This document shows positions 14,001 through 22,998 of a stretch of DNA of 64,000 nucleotides, piece by piece (position 1 is the stretch's first letter; each line of letters opens with the position of its first letter). The DNA lies in assembly GCA_037039925.1 (NCBI GenBank), contig JAXRKP010000578.1:30001-94000 (forward strand), written 5' to 3'. Position numbers and translations under genes: made by a program. The DNA comes from Doris montereyensis. Lineage: Eukaryota; Mollusca; Gastropoda; Nudibranchia; Dorididae. Below the pieces are notes generated by a model. It ran no database searches, was not told the DNA's origin, and worked only from the letters and a program-made list of their open reading frames with translations.

Positions 14001-17000
14001 CTACTTTAGAATGCCATCAAAGGTCTGGAAAAGGAACACATGCCAAGGAAAGAAAAGAAGAAAAAGAAGTCATGGTTCCTATGGGGAAGGTCAGCTGATA
14101 CTGAAAGTATTGGCATGGACAGAGATCAAGAAAATTCTTCTTTAGGGATAACAGAATCTGCTTCTTCTCTCAATGAGGCCAAAGGAATTTCAGCTTCTTC
14201 TTCAACATCCACTCTAACTGAAAGCAACATGAAAAGTGATTTGAGTGAGCCTATGAAATCGGTGAGTTTCCCGTTTCACATTTTTACCTCAAAATGTCCA
14301 CTCATATCGAAGTTAATTAATACTATCATAAGAGGCGGAGAAGCTAAACCGCAGTGTTGTGAGTTTGTAACCATGACGACACTGGTTCAAAATCTATGAC
14401 TGGCTTTGGGTGTTTATTCACAACATTGCAGGTACTTCACTCTCACTTGACTCAGATGTGAATACATACCCATATTTAAGTAGGGAAAGATCTTGTCAGA
14501 GTGTTAGTACGAAGTGTCTAACATGCTGCTATACTGTATGCTCCCCATGGATTTGAGGACTTCGTTTGAATGAAATGGCCTGCTGGGGGAATAACTGATG
14601 TACAGTCTGTGAGTCTGCACTTTGCAGGGATACAGACTATAAATCCACCTGTTATATCTTTAATCCTTGATTGTATAAAAAGCAAAAGAAAAGGAAAAGA
14701 TTTAATTTTCATGACTGAAAAGAATGGGAGAACATAAAAATACCCGTCTTAATGCTTTAATGGAAATTTGTTTGGAAATATAGATGAGGTTGTATTCCTA
14801 TATAGTCAATTACAGTTGTTGCTAAATTGAGATTTATATCATTTTATCAGAGAGCAATGACAGGACTAATTGACAGTGTTTTTAAATGGTGACTTTGTAT
14901 TTCCGTTCACACTAACTTCTCTTTTCTTGGACTTCAGATGGACAGCACCTGTGCCAGCAGCCTGGCTTCCACTCCCCCTACTAGTGCCACCGATAGTCCA
15001 AGGAAGATCAATGAGGAAAGACCCCGAATGTAGGTGTACTCTTGTCTTTGTATGGCGGTTCCATTATTCTGTAGAAGAATTTGCTTTGCAGTAACATATT
15101 TGTCTCCTTCAATGGCATGATATGATATTCACGTTTTTTCCAAATTATTGTAAAATTTATGTTTTTGTTACAGATTGTGAAAAATTTTTTTGTTAAAGTC
15201 TGTATAATAATTTTGTTATTTTCTCATTGTCTTCTGTCTTAACAGGCATCAACTCCAAGAAGAAAACACTTCTACAGAGACTGACACAGATGCCTCTGAG
15301 AAAGAAATTTCCAAGTCTTCCTCTGTCCATGAGCTCAGCATTGATATAGACGTGCCAAATGATGGACCTGCTATGATCGAGGAACCGTCTAAAGCCAAGC
15401 AAAGGAAATGCTTGAAAAGTCTTCGCTTGTCTACAGCCCAAATTGTAAGTACAGATTAACCTAATCTTATTAGCATACCTGTATATTTGCAGTTTTTATT
15501 TCGAGTCATAGAAGGCATTACACTGGGATTGGTTTGGTTTAACTGAAATCTGTACATGCCTGGTGGAAGCCCACAAGTATGATTAAACTTTGGAGAAATC
15601 GGTACATGCCTGGTGGAAAGCCCACAAGTATGATTTAACTTTGGGAAATCTGTACATGCCTGGTGGAAGCCCACAAGTATGATTTAACTTTGGGGAAATC
15701 TGTACATGCCTGGTGGAAGCCCACAAGTATGATTTAACTTTGGGGAAATCTGTACATGCCTGGTGGAAGCCCACAAGTATGATTTAACTTTGGGCAAGGA
15801 GGAGGGTGTACAAAGACCGATTCAGTTTAAAAAAGAGAATGTGACCGTTGATATTAATTGTTTCAAGAAGTGATTTTATGGTGCTCCAATTAAATCTGCC
15901 TCTCTCACCCTTTTGTCTTTTCAGGATAAAATGAATCTGAAAGAAGGTTTCAACGAAATAGTCTTTTCAGTGACCACACAGTATCAGGGCACGACTAAAT
16001 GTGTTTCTCATGTTTATTTGTGGAACTATGATGATAAAATTGTTATCTCAGACATTGATGGAACAATAACAAAGTAAATATATATATATATTATATGCAT
16101 CTGTTGTATTCTCACCACATTTATTCACCTTATGCACAGTCCAGCTATAGGCTATGAAACAACAAAGTAGCGCTGGACTTCAAGTTTTGAAGAAGTAAAG
16201 ATCATAGATGCAGAGGAAGTTTTGAAAGAACTATACCTTTCTCTGCCCTCCCAAGTTCATCATAGATGCAGAGGAAGTTTTGAAAGAACTATACCTTTCT
16301 CTTCCCTCCCCCAATTTCATCATAGATGCAGAGGAAGTTTTGAAAGAACTATACCTTTCTCTGCCCTTTCAAGTTATGTGTGGAGATTTTGGTGCTGAAG
16401 CATGATTCAATTTTTCTCAATCAAAATCAATGCCACTAATATTTCCTTATCAATTCTCCTTTGATCTTTAACAATTGTCTTAATCGCATCAGTGCACCTT
16501 AACACACAACAAAAGCTCATGATTTCATTCTGCTGATTTGAGTTTTCACCATTTAAAGTTAAATGATTTCTATTTAAGCTATTATATCGTTAATTTGAAT
16601 TATAATTTTTTGTGAGCATTTATTTCATTGACATTGTATGGTGTGATATTTTGCTTGTCACTTATTTCCATGGGCGTGTATACTAACTCCTTGACATTCT
16701 TTTTCTTCTTTTTGCTAGATCCGATGCTCTTGGTCACATCCTTCCCATCATAGGCCGTGATTGGTCGCAGTCAGGTGTGGCTCAGCTTTATACCCGCATT
16801 AACCAAAACGGCTACAAACTTATTTACCTGTCAGCAAGAGCCATCGGTCAGTCTCGTAGTACTAAGGATATGTTGAAAAGCATCAAACAGGGAGAACTTG
16901 TTCTTCCAGACGGACCAATGTTTTTGAATCCCACCTCCCTGCTCAGTGCTTTCCACAGGTAGGATAGAACATTCTTTTGAAGGCTGATGGGGGGAGGATT

Positions 17001-20000
17001 TTCTTCTATTGTTTTTGCTGTTATTGTTTTTCTTGGTTTCATTACAAAGAAAGAAGTGTAATTATTAATGGCTTAGAGTGGCTGGAGATTGATTTCGATG
17101 TGAGAGGCTTACTGTTGTCATTGTTAAATATTTAAGTTACATACGATATGCATAGTATTCTGTTTCTGTAAAGTTTGGGTCCCCATACCAAATATAGTAA
17201 AGATCTATATAAGGTTGCCTGCATATGAATATGACAATTTTTATTACCTCAACTATTGACATACTTTCTCTAAAACCCATTAAAAAAGAAAAGAAATGTG
17301 CTGTAAGAGTCGCTTGAAAAATTTTCAAAATCTCATTCTTCCCTATGTTATTATTTTACAGGGAAGTGATTGTGAAAACCCAGAAGAGTTCAAGATCAGT
17401 TGTCTCAAGGATATTGCTGATTTGTTTCGGCCTCACCCTTCTATGCTGGTTTTGGAAACAAAGTCAATGTAAGAACTCTTTTGTTTTGCACTTGTTCTCC
17501 AAAGCATTTTCATAGTCAGCACAGACTCAATGAATTTTATTAACTCATAACGTGAACAGCATGGGCAAATGGTAGGGTAGGGTAATCAGGACTTGGTACT
17601 CAACCAGGTTTAGGCATATCGACCTTCTATGTGAGAAATGAAAATCTTTAAAAATTAATGTTGTCTCTTAGTAGTAAAAACATGTTAATTATGTTAACTC
17701 CATCTCTTCCTCACAGGATGTGATAGCTTACAGAGCATTAAAGATTCCAAGTTTCAGCATCTTCACCATTAATCCCCAAGGACAGTTGAGACATGATTTA
17801 TCATTGACTTTCCTTTCTTCGTAAGTATCTTGGAAGATTCATATTTTTGACTGTGGGTACCACAAGAGAAATTTTGATTTCTCTGAAAGTAGCTTTTGTG
17901 TCTAGATTCATAAACTGTCTGGAAAGTTATCAACTTTTTTGAATTTTAAAATCCATTTAGAAATAAAAAGTTATGAACAACTTTTTTGAATTTTAAAAAT
18001 CCATTTAGAAATTTAAAAAGTTACGAGGATCTGAATTTTTCAGACAGGAAATTTATTGGCGTCTTTCAATTGGCATCAATTGCATAATAGAATATGAAAT
18101 AATGACAATATGAAATGAGACGTAGCTCTTTTAACAGCATTTTCAAACAGTACAAGTCATAGGGTCAAAGCAGGAAAAAATGAAGCTGTAAATCAATTAC
18201 TTTATGCTCTACACAAGGATGTGAATTTAAACAAAAAATATCCAAATCCTGAGCTCGAAATCAGTAAATATATGGCTTAGAAGTATTTTTGATAAGCCAT
18301 ACGATCCAAAATTATAGACATAAACTCTTAAATTATTCTTATAATTGTAGACAAGTATATAGAAAGTGAGTCTAATTTTTAAAAATAATCTCGACTCAAT
18401 ATGTAAAAAAATATGGAACACTGAATTTCAACGAAAACACAATTTTGCGCAGAAGCGGAGAAATTACAAGATATGGACGAATATTTGAAAAGTTTCAAGA
18501 AATATAATGTAAACAACTTAATAATTAAGAAATCAAGAAAAAACATTCATCATGTTTGTAATTTGATGTGCTGAATTAAAATATGAGCTCAAATTGAAGG
18601 TATAATCAATAGTCTCTGCTCAATATACTAAGTTTTCCATGAACAAACTAAAATGACTCAGAAAAAAATCTGAAAGCAAAGTAAGGATGCTAGATGAAGA
18701 TGACATACAATTATATATAAATAGAAGTATAATCATAACATATTATAACACTTTTCAGAAACCATTTAGGACAATATCAGTAGGCTACCGTTTACAAATG
18801 GGTCAAACTAAAATTCATTAGGCCTACTCTTATTTCTTTTTTTCCTCGGGGAGGAGGTGCTGAATCCTTCTGCCCTAAATGCTTCAAGGAAGCCTCCGAT
18901 ATAAAATATCAATAGAACCAGAGGAATTAATTGTTTCTCACACAGAAGCTTTCTCATCTTTAATCATGCTCATTGATAACTACTGTGCCTCCGGGAATAA
19001 CAGTCTTTTGGTTTATCCAGAAGAATAGATCTTGTCAAGTTTAAGTTTGTCAGAGTATCCGACACTTTATCAAAATCAACCTGCCTTGACAGGAACACTT
19101 GAAAAGCACTAGTTCATTTAGTTGTAGTTGAAGTAGCAGCCTTTTTTTTGCAGCATCTGTATCCTGTGCTGAATCCTATTAGGGGTAATGTCACAGCAGG
19201 AAGCAGTTTCCTGTACCAAGAGGTCATCTAGCCACACACAAAAAAGAAAGAAAAGTAAATTTTTTTGTAAACATTTGTAACGCTGTTCATTCATCATTTA
19301 TTACAACTTGCTGGAGTGTAAAATTATGAGTATTAATTTTTCATTATGTTTTTTTCAATACCCGGTATAGGATTCAATTTAAATGAAAACCCAATTACAT
19401 CATTTATTCTATATACCCGGTATATATTATATTTCGATTTCCACTGCGCAACCTGCCATTCTATACTCATTAAGGGGAGGGGTGAATATTTCAGAATGTC
19501 ATAGTCATATAGTGATACACTAGTTTTTTGGTATTTCTTATACATAATATTCAATTTCTCAAATTTGTTAAACGGTAGGCAAAATTCCTACTGGGTGAAA
19601 TTTATTGTGTATGCCAGGTAACACTATAATAAGTAGAAGAAATCTTAGGCCTATAAGTATAACCTTCCTCTGTACCATCAGTACTAGTAGAACTGTTGTC
19701 AACGATAGTATCAATACCAAACATTCACTGTAAAGCGCAGTTTTAGCAATGGTTTTGATATGACATATTTATAGCTATTTTCCATTTTTATCCTATAACT
19801 TTTGTATCATAATTCCAGAACCGGCACTTCACCCTTAACACATCAGCCTCAGCATCCATGTGTTGCTCATCTTTTATTTTCTATCTTTTCTTACTTAGAA
19901 GTAAGATGTACCATATGACATCGAAATAAAACATACTGCCTGGCCTGACATGAGTTTACCTGCTCAATAGTTGAACCTTCCTTGTTCCATAACAGGTCTA

Positions 20001-22998
20001 ATTGCAATAGCAACTTGTTGGTTGAGTTGACGACGGGCAATGTAGGTGGCGCCCTTCACCTGGTTTCCGACCGTAGAAATGCACCCAGAGTGCATTATAA
20101 ACTTCATCTCCTGTAAAAAAAAAATAATAAAAAAATGTTCAGAAAACTTTTTTTTTTTTAAAAAAGAAGAGAGACACACACACACACACACCAGAGAGAG
20201 ACAGACAGACAGACACACACCAAAGAAAGACAGACACACACATACCAGAGAATGATAGTGAGAGACACAACATACTGTGACACATACTACACAGAGAGAG
20301 AGACACACACACACATACTAACACCAGAGACACACACACACACAATACTAATAACAGAAAGACAGACACAACATACTGTGACATGCCACAGAGACACACA
20401 CACACACATAATATAACAGAGAAAGACAGACAGACACACACACATACCAGAGAATGATAGACACAACATACTGTGAATGGGGGTGGGGGGGGGGGGGTCG
20501 AGAGATATCCAGATTGCCCTACATTGGTCGACAAACCAACCCAAGTCATTGAGATTTCCTCACTAATTTCTCACAGACTACGTTTATGAAGTAAATTGCA
20601 AACAATTACAGTAAAAAGCTTGAGAAATACAATAAAATGTAAACCTAGATCTAGACATAAAAAGAAATGATCGCTAGAAAAATTACACTATTTGATTGAA
20701 GTGGTAAAATTTGCTAACACTTCGCGTGGCTGTTCCAGCTAGTAGACCCAACCTACGCGTTAAGCCTCAGATCTACAAAAATAATTGTTATCAAATTCAC
20801 TTCTTTAAATTAACACAAAATACAACAATATTTACATAAGCTTTGTGTATACATTTCTTCATTTTGAGTGTTAGTGTTTAATTCGTCCGGTTCTGGAACT
20901 TCTTCATTGTCGCTTCGCTGCTCCATTCTTCAGCCGTACAAAACGAGAGATGCCGGGCCTAGCCAGACTAGGCCTACAAAAAACGCTTCGAAAAACGTTT
21001 CACTAAAGTTGTTATACCTCGGCACAGACACATTGAAAAGTAAAGCTATTTGGCATGAATAAAGATGATATCTTGAACTTCAAAACTGATTAACTTTGAG
21101 ATTTATTAAAGCTATAAAAGGGATGTTCCGACTGTGCTGGTTTCGATCTTCCATTTCACTTTGATTTCAAGCGACCACCAATTCAAAATTCAAACTAATT
21201 GAACGACATTTCAGGCCCGAGGTATCCAAGTTTTATTGAAGGCAACACTTTGTCTTCTCTCTGTCTGTCTGTCTCTCTCTCTCCCTCCCTCCCTCCCTCC
21301 CTCCCTCCCTCCCCTCCTTGCCTCCCTCCCTCTCTCCCTCTCTCCCTCTCTCTCTTCGTTTCTCCCACTCACTCTCTCTCTCTCTCTCAACTTTCTCACT
21401 CTCATGCTTATACTGTACTTTGGCTTAGGGAAATGTTACAAAACTGGCTGTTGTGCACTTCAGAAATAAAAATTGGTTTTCATTTTTTGCTCTGCTTTCG
21501 TTGTGTCTCAGTTGTTTGATATCATATTCTGGTTTCTTTCCCAACAAACAGATATAGTGGCCTGTCAGATACTGTGGATCATTTCTTCCCATCCTTGGAT
21601 CAAATAGACCGTGGTACCAATTCCCAGTACAACCCTGTCAACTATTGGCGCAAACCTATCCCATGCCTCTCAATCACAGAGCTGGAACTTCTCTCCGAGA
21701 CCAATGAACCAGAGCAGGAAAATGAAGCAGAAATGACTGGCGGCTGGAGGGATCTCAGCCATCAAACATAGCGATGACCAGGATCCCTCATGTGGGAAAC
21801 AGTCTGAATATCCCAGCGCCCTGGGCGGAGATGGTGTGAAACAAACCAGAGCCGAGGAACATCCTAGTGGAGGAATTGTCGAAAAGATGGGAGAAATGGT
21901 CTTGGGAATTACCGCGGAAGAGAGCAGTCTCGTAAAATGAGTTGCAGCATCCACCTAGGGCGAGCAAGATGTGTTTGATATTAATTTTGACATTGACTGG
22001 AAGAAGATTGAAACATGTCCGACAGGTATTGGCACAAGTTTTATTTCTAAAGGTAATAAGAATAACTCTGTTGATAGAGAAACATCCTCTATGAACTCAA
22101 AAATCTTTGAAAAAATCTTACAACTGATACAGCAAAAGACAATGAGCGAACCATGATTCATCAGGAATTGAGAAGTTATTCACGGCTAGCTGAAAAAGTT
22201 TTCTTTCAAGACAAGGAAGCGTGTCAGATTCTTTCATCTCACCTTTCCGATAGGAGGGACGAAGGAGTGAAAATGGATAAGAAAGCTCAAGTCAGTGTGC
22301 TTGATTTCAGTGTGGAATGTGTTCAAAACAATTGTAAAGAGAGACAAAATCGTTCTTCTCCTAATGCTTCGATTCCACTGTGGCCGGATGGAAGGAAAGT
22401 GTTATATGACAATGAAAGCTTTACTTTTGCACCAAAGGAAAGCAACTTTATCAACATTCGTCCGTTATTTAATACACAGGAAAGCTCAGCTTATGACAAT
22501 CTTTGTAATGCAATGACCAATTTTCGAGGCATAGTTTCCATCAGTCTGGCGTAGGAGGAACAGGAAAAGGCAGAGCTTGAGAGATTGTAGCATTGATGGC
22601 TACGATAGTGATGACTCTTTCCATTCCTTGTACTCAGACTATGCCTCAAACACTGACAACTTTGCTGACATGGATCCGTGTTCTTGTCTTTCGGACAGAG
22701 TTCCTCTGTTTAATGATGAACTTGCTGACTGGACTATTGACTCGTTAGAATCTGACTTCTACGATCCCATGGAACCGGTGATGATTTCAAAGAACCACGA
22801 GCTCCTCCACCTTCCCCACGCCATCCATCTCCACCGCGGATGAACAACGTCTGGTCATCATCTTCATTAAGGTCACGTTCACCCATTGCCTTCATCTCAT
22901 CTCAAAATGAGGTCAAAACATCATCGGACGATAATGTCATGCCAATCATATCATTTTTTCAGCAACCTATTGATTTCTGGCTCTTTGAAGTAGATTGA
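7906..22998 (+). CDS. LPIN: Lipin, Mg2+-dependent phosphatidate phosphatase (15 coding exons, frame-broken)
   Basis: Lipins dephosphorylate phosphatidate to diacylglycerol at ER membranes; vertebrate members also act as nuclear coregulators. Exons: 7906-8085, 8672-8766, 9500-9978, 10332-10514, 10861-11006, 11670-11939, 12250-12319, 14010-14261, 14938-15029, 15246-15444, 15925-16073, 16719-16958, 17362-17468, 17717-17820, 21552-22998. Domains in order: N-LIP (MNIVGRVV start), basic patch, WGE and YLDDL motifs, SLCGGL block, middle YNW block, polybasic stretch, then LNS2 with the DIDGT catalytic motif and LGHIL (the LxxIL coactivator-type motif). One-base frame breaks occur in exons 2, 4, 5, 6, 13 and 15, yet exon phases agree once each break is allowed for. 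Lipins usually have about 900-1000 residues; this reading frame would reach about 1340 because the last exon runs on. Family identity is near certain; the 3' limit is not. Confidence 0.96.
8672..8766 (+). CDS. LPIN: Lipin exon 2, N-LIP core, frame-broken
   Basis: Reads [20 protein letters not shown] and then hits a stop, because the G-run near 8730 is one base short of the frame that continues the conserved EAFFV block. This is the glycine-rich turn whose vertebrate counterpart is altered in the fatty liver dystrophy mouse. Splice phases fit only if one base is missing. The following 733-bp intron has a short (GT)n(AT)n at about 9110-9140. Confidence 0.93.
9500..9978 (+). CDS. LPIN: Lipin exon 3, serine-rich linker with basic patch
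   Basis: 479 bp, intact. It begins [14 protein letters not shown]; the Ser in ATSP matches a phosphorylated site of mammalian lipin-1. A basic run [11 protein letters not shown] follows at the place of the family's nuclear localisation signal, then an acidic serine stretch (NSSEDEEV). It ends in SSPIG/S, joined to exon 4 in phase 2. Confidence 0.93.
10332..10514 (+). CDS. LPIN: Lipin exon 4 with WGE motif, two frame breaks
   Basis: Starts [14 protein letters not shown], matching the SRPSTPKSDSE block of vertebrate lipins, then TWHWGEFPQ, matching the WGELPQ block. The two blocks are in different frames: one base is missing near 10360 and one in the G-run at 10441-10445. Adding the two restores the phase-1 exit. 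Confidence 0.88.
10861..11006 (+). CDS. LPIN: Lipin exon 5 with YLDDL motif, one frame break
   Basis: A basic part ([12 protein letters not shown]) is followed by [16 protein letters not shown], matching the GVYLDDLTDMDPEV block of vertebrate lipins. Frames change near 10935: one surplus base or two missing. The following 663-bp intron contains a 13-base G-run at about 11220. Confidence 0.88.
11670..11939 (+). CDS. LPIN: Lipin exon 6 with SLCGGL block, two frame breaks
   Basis: Three segments in different frames: [16 protein letters not shown], then [12 protein letters not shown] to [13 protein letters not shown], then [11 protein letters not shown]. These match, in order, the SVGSSG, SLCGGLSD and DDPNLVVKIGSK blocks of vertebrate lipins. 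Breaks are near 11720 (one base short) and 11870-11885 (one surplus or two short); the net phase is unchanged. Confidence 0.9.
12250..12319 (+). CDS. LPIN: Lipin exon 7 (YNW block)
   Basis: 70 bp, intact. Reads [20 protein letters not shown] and is clean at both splice sites. It corresponds to the YYNWTTAAPLLL segment of vertebrate lipins. The 1.69-kb intron after it is AT-rich with no recognisable feature. Confidence 0.93.
14010..14261 (+). CDS. LPIN: Lipin exon 8, polybasic stretch
   Basis: 84 intact codons: [20 protein letters not shown], then SWFLWGR, corresponding to the KMPKKGGRWWFSWRGR region of lipin-1. A serine-rich, low-conservation stretch follows. The donor is TCG/GTGAGT. The next intron contains a SINE (14328-14655). 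Confidence 0.93.
14328..14655 (+). mobile_element. Dispersed SINE-like repeat, copy A
   Basis: Lies in lipin intron 8. It matches, in opposite orientation, two blocks at 33741-33955 and 34521-34622. Shared landmarks: CAGTGTTGTGAGTTTGTAA, ACACTGGTTCAAA, GGTACTTCACTCT, TACTGTATGCTCC (TACTGTGTGCTCC there), TGATGTACAGTC and TATAAATCCA. GGTTCAAA resembles a Pol III B box, so a SINE is likely. Exact ends are uncertain. Confidence 0.75.
14938..15029 (+). CDS. LPIN: Lipin exon 9
   Basis: 92 bp, intact: [20 protein letters not shown], then [11 protein letters not shown] Ser/Thr/Pro-rich linker upstream of the catalytic domain. It exits in phase 2 and joins exon 10 through AT/G. Confidence 0.85.
15246..15444 (+). 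CDS. LPIN: Lipin exon 10
   Basis: 199 bp, intact. An acidic linker ([13 protein letters not shown]) leads into [13 protein letters not shown], which matches the RLTSEQL segment just before LNS2 in vertebrates. The following intron holds a 50-bp minisatellite. Confidence 0.92.
15551..15795. repeat. 50-bp minisatellite, 5 copies, in lipin intron 10
   Basis: TGTACATGCCTGGTGGAAGC recurs at 15551, 15601, 15651, 15701 and 15751, followed by CCACAAGTATGATTTAACTT in most copies. Units are nearly identical, so the expansion is recent. Confidence 0.97.
15925..16073 (+). CDS. LPIN: Lipin exon 11, LNS2 with catalytic DIDGT
   Basis: 149 bp, intact. It contains [13 protein letters not shown] and [15 protein letters not shown], starting at 16051, is the HAD-superfamily DxDxT motif whose first aspartate is the nucleophile in phosphatidate phosphatase activity. 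An intact motif argues for an enzyme rather than a degenerate copy. Confidence 0.97.
16193..16376. repeat. 58-60 bp tandem repeat, 3 copies, in lipin intron 11
   Basis: CATAGATGCAGAGGAAGTTT starts at 16203, 16261 and 16321, each followed by TGAAAGAACTATACCTTTCT. The period is not a multiple of three. Confidence 0.95.
16719..16958 (+). CDS. LPIN: Lipin exon 12, LNS2 continuation
   Basis: 240 bp, intact: [15 protein letters not shown], then [14 protein letters not shown] and the [16 protein letters not shown] block, matching the vertebrate SDTLGHILP, YCSARAIG and LLLSPSSLFSALHR blocks. LGHIL is the LxxIL motif used by mammalian lipin-1 for PPARalpha/PGC-1alpha binding. Confidence 0.97.
17362..17468 (+). 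CDS. LPIN: Lipin exon 13, two frame breaks
   Basis: Three segments: REVI (frame 1), [20 protein letters not shown] (frame 2), [10 protein letters not shown] (frame 3), matching the vertebrate REVIEKKPEKFK and FYAAFGNR blocks. One base is missing in the A-run near 17378 and one T near 17437. Restoring both gives a phase-0 exit. Confidence 0.92.
17717..17820 (+). CDS. LPIN: Lipin exon 14
   Basis: 104 bp, intact: [20 protein letters not shown], then [15 protein letters not shown], matching DVYSYKQVGVSLNRIFTVNP and NISSYV of lipin-1. Donor TTC/GTAAGT. The following 3.7-kb intron contains candidate minus-strand exons and microsatellites. Confidence 0.94.
17925..18022. repeat. Two-copy tandem repeat of about 53 bp
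   Basis: CAACTTTTTTGAATTTTAAA followed by ATCCATTTAGAAAT occurs twice in tandem inside lipin intron 14. Confidence 0.9.
18870..20926 (-). CDS. Candidate nested gene inside lipin intron 14, unidentified
   Basis: Four exon-like pieces on the minus strand, in order. (1) ATG at 20926 to a donor at 20853: [15 protein letters not shown] and onward. (2) 20110-19960 after a T-rich tract and [24 protein letters not shown], then [13 protein letters not shown], ending at CAG/GTAAAC after an apparent frame break. (3) about 19870-19834: [12 protein letters not shown]. (4) from 19227 after [28 protein letters not shown], later [13 protein letters not shown]. Composition looks coding and several boundaries resemble splice sites, but phases between pieces 1 and 2 do not fit and piece 4 needs frame breaks. 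I do not recognise the family. It could also be an old retro-insertion. Confidence 0.35.
20155..20497. repeat. Degenerate (CA)n/(GACA)n array ending in a G-run
   Basis: CA dinucleotide blocks alternate with AGAGAGAC, GACAGACAGAC and short pieces such as ATACCAGAGAATGATAG, giving an irregular higher-order repeat of about 45-70 bp. It ends in a long G-run at 20479-20497. Confidence 0.93.
21252..21395. repeat. (CCTC)n/(CT)n tract upstream of lipin exon 15
   Basis: Polypyrimidine sequence about 160 bp upstream of the exon 15 acceptor at 21551: GTCT, then CCTC, then CT units. Confidence 0.95.
21552..22998 (+). CDS. LPIN: Lipin exon 15, end of LNS2 plus long tail
   Basis: Begins [17 protein letters not shown] and reaches NYWRKPIP near 21650, matching the VVDHVFPLLKR and FWREPLP ends of vertebrate lipins. 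Coding-like sequence continues to a TGA at 22996-22998 through five or more frame changes (near 21742, 21938-21968, 22150, 22530-22550, 22795). Tail segments include [54 protein letters not shown] and a final [14 protein letters not shown]. The tail is acidic and serine-rich and I do not recognise it. The first 100 bp are certain; whether the rest is translated is inference. Confidence 0.75.
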
